Of a stretch of DNA of 64,000 bases, positions 1 through 8,214 are shown in pieces. The position numbers and the translations under genes were made by a program. Numbering within the stretch: position 1 is the stretch's first letter; each line of letters begins with the position of its first letter. The notes under the pieces are model-generated. The model had not been told where the DNA came from. It worked only from the letters and a program-made list of their open reading frames with translations, and did not search any database. Origin of the DNA: Cytophagales bacterium. Its GTDB lineage: Bacteria > Bacteroidota > Bacteroidia > Cytophagales > Bernardetiaceae. The stretch spans positions 62,001 to 126,000 of the forward strand of contig JAAFJX010000001.1 in NCBI GenBank assembly GCA_013299045.1. Direction: 5' to 3'.

Positions 1-103
1 GTTTTTGAAGTTCTTTATGAACTTTCTGAATCTTTCTCAGCAAACTATTTAGCTCTGCTTCTTTAGCCTCCCAAATGCTACTTTTAGCTAATTCTGTTTT
101 CAT
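1..103 (-). CDS. Hypothetical protein, N-terminal end only
   Basis: An open frame runs off the left edge of the window. It begins with ATG at 103 and gives 34 residues rich in Lys, Glu and Ala (starting MKTELAKSSIW), which suggests a cytoplasmic alpha-helical or coiled-coil protein. An in-frame TAG lies 45 bases upstream with no other ATG between, so this start is favoured. No family was recognised and most of the gene is outside the window. It lies downstream of the M1 peptidase on the same strand, but a terminator hairpin separates them. Confidence 0.5.
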   Translation of the reverse strand, partial: MKTELAKSSIWEAKEAELNSLLRKIQKVHKELQK

Positions 104-161
104 TTTGTTTTCTGATAAAAATAACGTGCTGAATTTTACATCATTCTAAAGACTACCCATA

Positions 162-210
162 GGAAAAAACTGAGTACCTAAGCCAATTCAGACTTCTTAG
201 ATACTCAGTT
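162..210 (-). terminator. Intrinsic terminator of the M1 peptidase gene
   Basis: A 15-base inverted repeat with one mismatch (168-182 against 196-210) forms a stem whose minus-strand transcript runs straight into a run of six U (164-169). It starts 8 bases after the stop codon of the minus-strand peptidase gene. Confidence 0.75.
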
Positions 211-217
211 GTATGGC

Positions 218-2530
218 TTATCGCCCAGTTGTAGAGCGCCTCATAGGGTTCTCGCCTCCGCCGCGCTGCTGCTTAAACAACTGAAAGCGGCTTGGCTGGT
301 TCTTTTTAGGATAATGATTGTTAGACACATCAACGTCAGCGGTTTCAAGATAAGGGTCTAGCGCAATCGTCTTGACTTTTTTCTGAAAGACAAATACCTT
401 CTTGAGCTGCTCGTTATCCATACGCCACACTTCAGCCGGAATACGCTGCAACTCCTTAGTGCCGTCCTCAAACTCAAACTCTAGAATGATTGGCATAACA
501 ACTCCGCCTACGTTTTTAAAGCTCAGTTCATAAAATAAATTATTGGTAGTGAGCAAGCTGCGTTCGTCAGCAGAAAGAGACTTCATCAGGTAGTCATAGA
601 GTTCTTTATCGGCTTCCGTTACCTTGAGCGGATTGTAATTGTTATAAAAGTCCTTGAGCTGTGGTTTCATATCCACTATGGTTTTGGAAATTGCGGTATC
701 GTTTTTAATGTCTGTTATATAACGATTTTTTGCTTTTTCGGCAGCTATCAGGCTTTCTTCTATCTTGGGTTCCATGCTTTGCAGCGTATAGAATTTAACC
801 TCCTCAAGCGCAATGTCCACCGGCTCAATGCCGTAGAACCAAGCACGCCAGAACCAATCCAAATCCACTGCGGAGGCATCTTCCATAGTGCGAAAAAAAT
901 CGGCTGGTTCAGGGTGTTTGAAAGCCCAGCGGCGCGCATACTCCTTGAAAGCATAGTCAAAAAGTGAACGCCCCATGATGGTCTCGCGCAGAATATTTAG
1001 GGCTGTTGCAGGTTTTCCATAAGCATTATTGCCAAACTGAGGAATAGACTCTGAATTTTGCATAATGGGCACCAGTGTTGAAGGGTCGCCTTTCATATAG
1101 TCCACAATATTTGGGGCGGGGCCGCGTCTAGACGGATAATCGCGTTGCCATTCTTGCTCAGAAAGATACTGGCAAAAAGAGTTCAAGCCCTCGTCCATCC
1201 ATGACCATTGGCGCTCGTCCGAATTGATTATCATTGGGAAAAAATTATGACCCACCTCATGTATGATAACCGAAATCATACCGTATTTGATGTTTTCGGG
1301 GTAAGTACCGTCCGAAAAAGGTCTGCCACCATTGAAGCTAATCATAGGATATTCCATACCCCAAACAGGCCCGTGTACTGAAATGGCTACCGGATAAGGG
1401 TAATCTATAGTATATTTTGAATACGTTTTGACGGTGTGGGCAATCACTTCTGTAGAGTATTGTCCCCAGAGCGGGTTGCCTTCTTTCGGATAAAAAGACA
1501 TACAAAGTACGTTTCGCTCACCCAAACGCACGTTCATTGCGTCCCAAATAAATTTGCGAGAAGTTGCAAAAGCAAAATCTCGGACGTTCTTAGCCTCAAA
1601 AGACCATGTTTTTTTCTTTTCAAGTTTATTTTTTTCGGCTTCTCTGGCTTCGTCTTCTGTAACAATCAGAACTGGTTTGTCGGCTGTTTTGGCTTGTTGT
1701 AAACGCTGCATTTGGCTAGGGCTGAGTACCTGTGCTGCATTTTTGAGTTCGCCTGATGCCCCCACAATGTGGTCGGCCGGTACGGTAATGTTCACTTTAT
1801 AGTCGCCAAAAGTGAGCGCAAATTCGCCTCTGCCCAAAAATTGCTTGTGCTGCCAGCCACCAAAGTCGCTATAAACGGCCATTCTAGGAAAAAACTGCGC
1901 AATTTCATAGAGACAGTTGTCATCTTTTTCAAAATATTCGTAGCCCGAGCGCCCGCCCTGCTTGAGTTGGTCGTTGATGTTATAGTTCCAACCTACTTGA
2001 AAACTGAAAGCTTCGCCTTTCTTGAGCATAGTAGGCAGCTCTATACGCATCATGGTCTTATTAATGGTATAAATAAGGCCTCTTCCTGTTCTATCCTTTA
2101 CAAACTCAATTTTGAAACCTCCATCAAATGTGGGTGGCAGCATACCGTTAATCTGCCCTAAAGTAAGTTGTGGCTCTATTTCAGCGGTTTCTGTCAAATT
2201 AGCATCGGAGCTTTTTTCAAAAATGTTTTGGTCTAGCTGAAGCCATAAATAACGGAGCGGGTCTGGGGAATTATTGAAGTAAGTGATGGTTTCATTGCCC
2301 GTTAAGCGGCGGTTCTTATCGTCAATTTCTACATTAATGACGTAGTCTGCACGCTGCTGCCAATACTCGTGTCCTGGCGCACCAGAGGCAGTTCGGTAGG
2401 TGTTGGGCGTGGGTAAAAGCTCTTCAAGCTGCTCGAATTTGGAAATTTTGGGGTTGTTTTGCTGTGCAAAAACTTGCGTTTGGAGCAGCCAAAGCAAGAA
2501 ACACAGAAACATAGCATGAAAACGACTCAT
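218..2530 (-). CDS. M1-family zinc metallopeptidase, secreted
   Basis: Zinc-dependent aminopeptidase-like protein of 770 residues, exported by an N-terminal signal peptide (hydrophobic stretch 7-22 ending FAQ). The zinc site is complete: HEVGH at 424-428 followed by WMDEG with Glu447, exactly the HEXXH-X18-E spacing of clan MA family M1. The exopeptidase motif normally written GxMEN reads GMEYP at 391-395, so the alpha-amino recognition site is altered; this variant occurs in large secreted Bacteroidota M1 proteins. The C-terminal 200 residues are helical and basic (end RRSTTGR) and unassigned. Likely role is periplasmic or surface peptide degradation. Monocistronic: own terminator downstream, and a -7 box candidate at 2625-2632. 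Confidence 0.88.
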   Translation of the reverse strand: MSRFHAMFLCFLLWLLQTQVFAQQNNPKISKFEQLEELLPTPNTYRTASGAPGHEYWQQRADYVINVEIDDKNRRLTGNETITYFNNSPDPLRYLWLQLDQNIFEKSSDANLTETAEIEPQLTLGQINGMLPPTFDGGFKIEFVKDRTGRGLIYTINKTMMRIELPTMLKKGEAFSFQVGWNYNINDQLKQGGRSGYEYFEKDDNCLYEIAQFFPRMAVYSDFGGWQHKQFLGRGEFALTFGDYKVNITVPADHIVGASGELKNAAQVLSPSQMQRLQQAKTADKPVLIVTEDEAREAEKNKLEKKKTWSFEAKNVRDFAFATSRKFIWDAMNVRLGERNVLCMSFYPKEGNPLWGQYSTEVIAHTVKTYSKYTIDYPYPVAISVHGPVWGMEYPMISFNGGRPFSDGTYPENIKYGMISVIIHEVGHNFFPMIINSDERQWSWMDEGLNSFCQYLSEQEWQRDYPSRRGPAPNIVDYMKGDPSTLVPIMQNSESIPQFGNNAYGKPATALNILRETIMGRSLFDYAFKEYARRWAFKHPEPADFFRTMEDASAVDLDWFWRAWFYGIEPVDIALEEVKFYTLQSMEPKIEESLIAAEKAKNRYITDIKNDTAISKTIVDMKPQLKDFYNNYNPLKVTEADKELYDYLMKSLSADERSLLTTNNLFYELSFKNVGGVVMPIILEFEFEDGTKELQRIPAEVWRMDNEQLKKVFVFQKKVKTIALDPYLETADVDVSNNHYPKKNQPSRFQLFKQQRGGGENPMRRSTTGR

Positions 2531-2624
2531 TTTCGTGTTGTAGTGTGTGAATAAGGGAATACAGATAAGTTAGGTTTTGATTCCGCGCTGTTATTATTTA
2601 TTATTAGAGCCAACTGCGTAGCAG

Positions 2625-2632
2625 CAAATATA
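2625..2632 (-). promoter_or_regulatory. Possible -7 box (TAnnTTTG) of the M1 peptidase
   Basis: Minus-strand TATATTTG, matching the Bacteroidota -7 consensus TAnnTTTG, lies 95 bases upstream of the peptidase ATG. No well-placed TTG is seen at -33 (nearest at a spacing of 13 or 23), so this is a weak call. Confidence 0.35.
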
Positions 2633-2770
2633 CGGGCATCTTTAACAAAATGATGCAATTTTGTATAAAAAAAATCTATTTTGCATTAGATTATGCTCTC
2701 AAAAAATAACTCATAAGGCAAATATTCAAAAGCGTTTGGAAGCATGAGTGTCTTGCTTGCTATAATTTTC

Positions 2771-2794
2771 AGAAGCCCCCTTTCAGGAGCTTCT
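2771..2794. repeat. Short hairpin downstream of the PadR operon
   Basis: Inverted repeat AGAAGCCCC / GGAGCTTCT with one mismatch and a 6-base loop, 22 bases beyond the stop of the membrane-protein gene. It lacks a U run on the minus strand, so it is only a weak terminator candidate. Confidence 0.35.
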
Positions 2795-2815
2795 AAAAAG
2801 TTTAAAATACAGATT

Positions 2816-3433
2816 TTAAGCTGTTTGGGCTGCTCGTTTATAGAGTTGGTAAAATAAAATAGGCACAAAACCCAGCGTAAAAAATAACATACCGAGCAGA
2901 AAACTCATGTTTGCAGTAGGCCAGTGCATGACTTTAAAAAACTGACCTACACCTACCAAAAAGGCAGCCAACAACCCAAATACAAAGCGCCATTTATCCA
3001 AAGACGCAAACCTGTCGCGGCTGTGATAAGCCACCATAATGCCAGTAGGAACAACACCAAGTATAAGTGCTGCACAGGCCGACAGTGAAACTACATTGGC
3101 ACCAGGCCAGTGTAACTGCCTGAAAACAAATGTTAAAGAGATGAGAACAGAGGCTAAAAAGCCAAAGAAATACAATTTTTTGTTCATTTTGATTGTTTTT
3201 TGAAAGTAAAGTAATTTAATAGTTTCATTTTCAATTTGTTGGGGGCCACTTGGGCATAACTTAATTTTAGCAATCTGGTAAGCCTCTTCAAACATCAGTT
3301 GTTTGTTAGAGCGCATGAGGTCTTCTACACTACAACAAAGATGGTCTAGGAGTTCATGGTGTAAAGCCTTCATTTGCAGGCTATTTGCCAGCAAATCTGC
3401 CTCAATTCTCTCAAATTCTGCATCAGACAGCAT
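2816..3433 (-). CDS. PadR-associated four-helix membrane protein
   Basis: Protein of 205 residues with a soluble N-terminal half and about four membrane helices in residues 85-198. Residues 1-60 are helical with HHELLDHL and a central FEEAY, resembling the permease-prefix/HAAS-like domains found next to PadR regulators. The membrane part carries two FRQLHWPGA/FKVMHWPTA-type repeats, a motif also seen in GldL-like Bacteroidota membrane proteins. Its start overlaps the end of the padR-like gene by 11 bases, so the two are translationally coupled and probably functionally linked. By analogy to other PadR pairs it may sense or relay an envelope signal; this is inference. No enzymatic motif was found. 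Confidence 0.75.
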   Translation of the reverse strand: MLSDAEFERIEADLLANSLQMKALHHELLDHLCCSVEDLMRSNKQLMFEEAYQIAKIKLCPSGPQQIENETIKLLYFQKTIKMNKKLYFFGFLASVLISLTFVFRQLHWPGANVVSLSACAALILGVVPTGIMVAYHSRDRFASLDKWRFVFGLLAAFLVGVGQFFKVMHWPTANMSFLLGMLFFTLGFVPILFYQLYKRAAQTA

Positions 3434-3773
3434 GAAGCTCAGGGTTTAAAGGCGTTAGCATACGTTGCAGGGTATCCAGAAAGCCCAAAAGGTTCTGAAT
3501 CTGAAGGATAGATTCTTGCTTGCCTTTGGTACTCAACATATAATAGCGGCGAATACGTTTGCCCACCACTACGTCATGCGCCACAATGAGGCCATCGGCT
3601 TCTAACTTGTGCAAGGCCGGATAAAGCGAACCTTCTTTGAGTAGAATTTTCTCTTCGGACTGCTCTTGCACCCGTTTTGTCATTTCGTAGCCATACATCT
3701 TGTCGTGTTTACTGAGTAAGTATAAGATAATGGTAGAAAGCGTCCCGCGTAAAAGTTGTTCGTTTGATTGCAT
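3423..3773 (-). CDS. PadR-family transcriptional regulator
   Basis: Compact winged-helix repressor of 116 residues, typical length for PadR subfamily 2. The N-terminal core LLRGTLSTIILYLL, then YGYEMTKRV and the wing region GSLYPALHKLE are characteristic of the family, followed by a C-terminal dimerisation helix (residues 80-110). PadR proteins bind palindromes in their own promoter and are released by small molecules or drugs. Directly upstream lie two CTAG-centred inverted repeats (3778-3812 and 3814-3834) that are good autoregulatory operator candidates. It forms an operon with the overlapping membrane-protein gene. Confidence 0.88.
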   Translation of the reverse strand: MQSNEQLLRGTLSTIILYLLSKHDKMYGYEMTKRVQEQSEEKILLKEGSLYPALHKLEADGLIVAHDVVVGKRIRRYYMLSTKGKQESILQIQNLLGFLDTLQRMLTPLNPELHAV

Positions 3774-3777
3774 AGAT

Positions 3778-3834
3778 TTTCTAGGTATATTGACTTATAC
3801 GATACCTAGAAACTCTAGGTTTCAATAAAACTAG
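3778..3834. promoter_or_regulatory. Tandem CTAG palindromes, candidate PadR operators
   Basis: A perfect 11-base inverted repeat TTTCTAGGTAT (3778-3788) / ATACCTAGAAA (3802-3812) with a 13-base spacer lies 5 bases upstream of the padR-like start. A second, imperfect repeat TCTAGGTTT / AAACTAGAA follows at 3814-3834. Their position over the likely promoter suggests autoregulation. Confidence 0.5.
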
Positions 3835-3965
3835 AAAAAACTTAGATTCAACAGATAAATGCCAGGTTTTGCATAAGGCAATAAAGAGGTGTGTATCTGT
3901 GTGTTTCACCTTTTGTGCTGATGTTCAATAAAAAAGCGAAGTGCCGCGATTAACAAAAAGCAGTA

Positions 3966-4472
3966 TTATTTTCTTTGCCAGGTAGTAAAAATCATATCAA
4001 AGGCATTTTTTTCGTCTTGGGGGTATTTGTTTCTTTCCAAACAAACAAAATCAGCTTTGGGGAACTCAAAAAAAGCATCACCTTCCACAGTTGTCAGCAC
4101 TTCTGTTATCAATAACTGCTGCGCTAATGGTAGAAATTGCTTATAGACGTTTGCCCCACCTATTACAAAAGGTGGACGTTCAGGAGTTCTCGAAGCGGCT
4201 AGTTCTAGTGCGCTCTCTGTGTTGTTACAAACTACCAAGTCAGGGTATTGGAGTGCCCAAGTGGTATCGCGGCTTAGAACAATGTTCAAGCGATTAGGCA
4301 AAGGTTTGCCGATGGACTCAAATGTTTTTCGCCCCATGATGACCGCATGATTCAAAGTGGTTTGCTTAAAAAAGCGAAGGTCTGCTGGCAAGCGCCACGG
4401 CAACTGACCAGACGCACCAATACAGGCGTTTTCTGAAACTGCCACAATCAAAATTGGCGATAAATAGCTCAT
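3966..4472 (-). CDS. folA: Dihydrofolate reductase
   Basis: Reduces dihydrofolate to tetrahydrofolate with NADPH in the cytoplasm, feeding thymidylate, purine and Met synthesis. Length 168 is standard for bacterial DHFR. Visible landmarks: the Met20-loop region with LPWRLPADLRFFK (residues 24-36), where Asp31 corresponds to the substrate-binding acid; the NADPH motif MGRKTFESIG at 46-55; and FVIGGANVYKQFL, the GG pair before the cofactor helix. It starts 12 bases after the transketolase C-half stop on the same strand, so the two are probably co-transcribed. Confidence 0.96.
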   Translation of the reverse strand: MSYLSPILIVAVSENACIGASGQLPWRLPADLRFFKQTTLNHAVIMGRKTFESIGKPLPNRLNIVLSRDTTWALQYPDLVVCNNTESALELAASRTPERPPFVIGGANVYKQFLPLAQQLLITEVLTTVEGDAFFEFPKADFVCLERNKYPQDEKNAFDMIFTTWQRK

Positions 4473-4484
4473 TCTATCTCTCTG

Positions 4485-5447
4485 CTAAGCATTTTTGCGC
4501 GCAATAGCTCTTTTGGCAGCCTCATAAATAGCTTGAGCAGTGAGGCCATATTTTTGGAGCAAATCTTCGGGAGTGCCGCTTTCACCAAAAGTATCTTGAA
4601 CTCCCACCATTTCCAATGGGCGCGGATTGTGTCTTGCCAAAACACCCGCTATACTTTCGCCAAGCCCACCAAAAATTTGGTGTTCTTCGGCCGTAACAGC
4701 ACAGCCCGTTTTTTGGACAGAGGCTAAAATGGCATCATTGTCCAAAGGCTTGATTGTATGAATATTAATGAGTTCAGCGTTGATGCCTTCAGAGGCTAGG
4801 CGGTCTGCTGCCTGTACTGCTTCCCAAACCATGTGTCCTGTTGCAAAGAGACTAACTGCCGTCCCTTCGTAAAGGGTTATTGCCTTTCCTATGACAAATG
4901 GCTCGTTATCTGGCATAAAAATAGGCCATTTAGGGCGGCCAAAGCGCAAATAAACAGGGCCTTCGTAGTCAGCAATGGCAATAGTGGCGGCTTTGGTTTG
5001 GTTATAGTCGCACGGATTAATGACGACCATGTTGGGCAGCATTTTCATCAGTCCCAAATCTTCCAGTATTTGGTGCGTAGCGCCATCTTCACCGAGCGTA
5101 AGGCCAGCGTGCGAGGCGCAAATTTTAACGTTTTTATGCGAGTAGGCTATAGACTGACGGATTTGGTCATAAACTCGGCCTGTAGAAAAGTTTGCAAAAG
5201 TGCCCGTATAGGGAATAAGCCCACCTATGGTCATGCCTGCTGCCAAGCCCATCATATTGGCCTCCGCAATGCCTACTTGAAAGAATCTTTCGGGAAACTC
5301 TTTCTGAAAAGTGTCCATTTTGAGCGAACCTGTGAGGTCTGCACAAAGGCCAACTACACGAGAGTTGTTTTTTGCTACTTCTAAGAGGCCGTCGCCAAAA
5401 CCCGAACGGGTATCTTTTGCGCCTTTTGATACGATGGGTTTCCGCAT
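4485..5447 (-). CDS. Transketolase, C-terminal subunit
   Basis: The C-terminal half of a split transketolase (320 residues): the pyrimidine-binding domain followed by the transketolase C domain. The catalytic Glu that activates thiamine diphosphate is in VGIAEANMMGLAAG (Glu62), and the HAGLTLGEDGATHQ segment is the conserved substrate/cofactor region. It needs the N-terminal diphosphate-binding subunit to act in the non-oxidative pentose phosphate pathway or in DXP-like reactions; no such gene lies next to it here. Probably co-transcribed with folA. A TACTTTTG -7 candidate lies at 5481-5488. Confidence 0.92.
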   Translation of the reverse strand: MRKPIVSKGAKDTRSGFGDGLLEVAKNNSRVVGLCADLTGSLKMDTFQKEFPERFFQVGIAEANMMGLAAGMTIGGLIPYTGTFANFSTGRVYDQIRQSIAYSHKNVKICASHAGLTLGEDGATHQILEDLGLMKMLPNMVVINPCDYNQTKAATIAIADYEGPVYLRFGRPKWPIFMPDNEPFVIGKAITLYEGTAVSLFATGHMVWEAVQAADRLASEGINAELINIHTIKPLDNDAILASVQKTGCAVTAEEHQIFGGLGESIAGVLARHNPRPLEMVGVQDTFGESGTPEDLLQKYGLTAQAIYEAAKRAIARKNA

Positions 5448-5480
5448 ATCGCTGGTGTTTATTACTGACTAAATGCGTCG

Positions 5481-5488
5481 CAAAAGTA
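5481..5488 (-). promoter_or_regulatory. Possible -7 box of the transketolase-folA operon
   Basis: Minus-strand TACTTTTG fits TAnnTTTG and lies 34 bases upstream of the transketolase ATG. No TTG stands at the expected -33 distance, so it is tentative. Confidence 0.35.
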
Positions 5489-5571
5489 ATGTTTTTGGTG
5501 TACACTTTAGGAATGTAGCCCAAAAATATTTAGCACAGGCGCTGTTTGTTATGCCCATGCAAAAGAGAAAA

Positions 5572-6372
5572 CTATTTGCTGGCACTAGGTGCGTCCATCA
5601 CCAAACGAAAACCGATTAAACTACTGCCATAATTAGGCGAGTGGTAATAGCGATTGGCTACGCGCAAAGTCCCGCGCTGGCTAGACCAGCAGCCCCCTCT
5701 TGTTACGCGATTGACACCAACAGTGGGACCCTGCGGGTTTTCTTCTTTTCTTTCGTTATAGAGCGCATAATAATCGGAACACCATTCCCAAACATTGCCA
5801 CTCATATCAAAAACACCAATTTCATTGGGTTGTCGCCTACCTACTGCTTGCGGGCTGCCTTGCGTGGTTTGGTCAAACCAAGCGGCCACTTCAGGATAGT
5901 TGGCTCCTGAATAAATAAATCCTTGCGCTTTAGCACCACCGCGTGCGGCATATTCCCACTCTGCTTCTGTTGGCAGCCTCTTGCCTTTCCATTCTGCATA
6001 AGCCTTGGCATCATTCCATGTAACGTGTACCATAGGCATTGCGTCCTGCCAGCCCCATTCAGGCTCTTTGGGCATATCGCGGTTGGTGGCTTCGCAAAAA
6101 GAACGATATTGTCCCACAGTTACTTCCGTTTTATCAATATAAAAATCTTTCAAAACAACATCGTGGACGGGCATTTCATTGGCAAACGACATACTCCCCA
6201 TTTGGAAAGTCCCCCCCTTCACCAAAACCATGCCGGCGGTGTCTAAGGCATTGGTTGACAAGGCTTGAGGTACGCATACAGGCGCATTGGGCACAGGCAC
6301 CGGGCTGGCCAAGAAGGCGGAAGAACTACTGATTAGGACGGCGACCAAAAAGTTGATTAACGGCGTTTGCAT
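5572..6372 (-). CDS. Secreted SUMF1/FGE-fold protein
   Basis: Formylglycine-generating-enzyme (SUMF1) fold protein of 266 residues. The ATG at 6372 is preferred over the longer frame because it places a hydrophobic signal sequence (LINFLVAVLISSSSAFLA) directly at the N-terminus. SUMF1 landmarks in order: GGTFQMGS, DKTEVTVGQY, WNDAKAYAEWKGKRLPTEAEW, GNVWEWCSDYY, RVTRGGCWSS and GFRLV. The paired catalytic Cys residues expected near the C-terminal RVANRYYHSPNYGSSLIGFR are absent, so sulfatase-activating activity is unlikely. A structural or binding role in the envelope, as for GldJ/GldK-type proteins, is possible, but no lipobox is seen. Confidence 0.82.
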   Translation of the reverse strand: MQTPLINFLVAVLISSSSAFLASPVPVPNAPVCVPQALSTNALDTAGMVLVKGGTFQMGSMSFANEMPVHDVVLKDFYIDKTEVTVGQYRSFCEATNRDMPKEPEWGWQDAMPMVHVTWNDAKAYAEWKGKRLPTEAEWEYAARGGAKAQGFIYSGANYPEVAAWFDQTTQGSPQAVGRRQPNEIGVFDMSGNVWEWCSDYYALYNERKEENPQGPTVGVNRVTRGGCWSSQRGTLRVANRYYHSPNYGSSLIGFRLVMDAPSASK

Positions 6373-6543
6373 GAGAAAGGAAGAATAAATCAAAATACAT
6401 TTATGCAACAATAACAGCAAAACATTTGCCGAAATTGCGTTTGCAAAGCAAATGAAATGTTAAACCAAAGCAAAAAATTGCATAATCAGCCGTATTTGAG
6501 GCCAATTTCAACAGCGCGAGTCTAAAAAAACAAAATTTCACCT

Positions 6544-7740
6544 CTACCTCAGCATCTTGATTTCCACGCGCCGATTGAGTTCGGGCTTGGTGGAAACAGG
6601 CTTTTCAGAGCCGTAGGCACGTAAGTAAAAGAGTTCTGTAGCCAAGCCCTTGCTTACCAGATAGTTTTGTACGGCTTTGGCGCGAGCCTGTGCGAGGCTT
6701 TTGTTATAGTCTGGGCTGCCTGCCTTGTCGGTATGGCCGTCCAGCACGAGTTTTTGGAAAGGCGGCTCTTTTTTGAGTGCGGTGGCCAGCGAGTCTAGTT
6801 TCTTTTTGCCGAGCGGACTCAAGGCGCTTTTGTTGTATTCAAAGCCCAGCGCACCAAGTTCCAAGAGTTTTAACAACTGCTTGTTGGCCTCTAGGCTGTC
6901 GTAGTGCTGGGTAGTTTCGGTGTCCGTCATGGCGCGAAGGCTTACGCTGTCGATAGAAACTGATGCACATTGATAAAAGGAAGACTTACTAGAAAAGTAA
7001 GACTTACTAGGTACTTTTTTGCATTCACGCGCGCCAAGCCAAAGATAACGGGCGCTATCGCTGGCCACAAAACGGCAAGTCCAGGTTTCCCAGCCCAAGG
7101 AATCGCGCTGGCGTTGCTCAAAAAAGCGGGACTGAGAGAGAGTATCAAAGCTGGCCTTAGAAGTAATAGCGTCTCTAGCTTTGATATTTTTGGGACGTGC
7201 CACCGTTGTCAAAAAGACAAAATCTTCAAAGACAGTATCCATTCCAAATTCAAATTCGCTACACCAAAGGCCGGAGCGGAGTCTCATTTTCATTTCATAA
7301 GTTTGTCCTTTTTTGAGAGGTTTGCGCAGCAGAGTAGCTATTGGTTTTAAATAGCATAGAGACACCAAGAAACCATCATTAAGGGGTAATTTATACAAAT
7401 CCTGTCTATTGTTTCCATGTTCATGGCCATCATATCCGTACTCTAAATTTGTCATCATTTTATTACGAACTTTAGGATGGTAGCGTACATAATTAGCGAA
7501 ATCGTATTCGCGTTTATTAGGATACAAGTATAAAAATGAACAGTAATTAACTGCTTCTGAGCGTGTTAAAGGTATCTCGTTCCAGTGTGCAGTAAATTGC
7601 ATAGCTACAGTAAACCAATCTCTCGCATTGTAGTCTATATAAAACTCCGCAAACTGCGGATTGCGGACGAGGTTATCCTGTGCTTTTAACGTAAGCGGAA
7701 AGAGGCAGATGAAAATGGCTAAAATCTTGATGAGGGGCAT
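6544..7740 (-). CDS. OmpA-family outer-membrane/peptidoglycan-associated protein
   Basis: Secreted protein of 398 residues; the ATG at 7740 gives a clean signal peptide (MPLIKILAIFICLFPLTLKA), whereas the longer frame has an uninformative 36-residue extension. The N-terminal two thirds contains a beta-rich, family-unassigned module (NLVRNPQFAEF... typical of lectin/CBM-like starts) and several Cys residues. The last 115 residues form an OmpA C-terminal domain: FEYNKSALSPLGKKKLDSL, LVLDGHTDKAGSPDYN, LAQARAKAVQNYL, and NRRVEIK at the end, the diaminopimelate-binding elements that anchor proteins to peptidoglycan. Architecture of this kind is common in Bacteroidota. It appears monocistronic. Confidence 0.85.
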   Translation of the reverse strand: MPLIKILAIFICLFPLTLKAQDNLVRNPQFAEFYIDYNARDWFTVAMQFTAHWNEIPLTRSEAVNYCSFLYLYPNKREYDFANYVRYHPKVRNKMMTNLEYGYDGHEHGNNRQDLYKLPLNDGFLVSLCYLKPIATLLRKPLKKGQTYEMKMRLRSGLWCSEFEFGMDTVFEDFVFLTTVARPKNIKARDAITSKASFDTLSQSRFFEQRQRDSLGWETWTCRFVASDSARYLWLGARECKKVPSKSYFSSKSSFYQCASVSIDSVSLRAMTDTETTQHYDSLEANKQLLKLLELGALGFEYNKSALSPLGKKKLDSLATALKKEPPFQKLVLDGHTDKAGSPDYNKSLAQARAKAVQNYLVSKGLATELFYLRAYGSEKPVSTKPELNRRVEIKMLR

Positions 7741-8214
7741 ATTGCGGCGTATTTGGGGTTTCAAGATAAACGCGCAGGCGCTTTGAAAATTATTACTGCT
7801 GACAAGACTATTGGTTTTTGAAAAAGCCCCCAAACGCCCAACTAGCACAATCTATACGCTAGGTACTTGTGCTACAAACGACAAAAAAATTCAGAAAAGA
7901 GAAAAGGGAGTCTCGTGAGTAAATTGTCGTTTTTTTTTGAGATGCTGAATAGGTATTTCTTAAATCTCTAAAATAGTTCATTTTCTGTCCTGATAACAAC
8001 TTTTATCAATGGGTTTTAAGTTTTGTTGGTTAGTGGTAATTTTAGGCTCAAAATTTGTTATTTTTATGGTAATGTTTAGAAAAGAGTCCTAAAACATTTG
8101 TTTTTCCAAAAACAAATTTGAACATTTGACAAAAGTTACACGAAGCCTCCGCTTGTGTGCTTCAATCATCATCATCATATCATACATTTTACCTAGTATA
8201 AGCTAAACGGCGCA
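7741..8214. other. 474-bp divergent intergenic region
   Basis: AT-rich spacer between the divergent OmpA-like and conserved-unknown genes. It contains a perfect 10-base inverted repeat ATTTGTTTTT / AAAAACAAAT separated by CC (8096-8117), followed by a repeated ACATTTG. This symmetric site could be an operator. No TAnnTTTG box and no convincing ORF were found. Confidence 0.5.

Noticed and set aside
4833-5384. 183-codon ORF antisense to the transketolase gene
   Set aside because: Fully overlapped by a clear enzyme gene; no recognisable domain.
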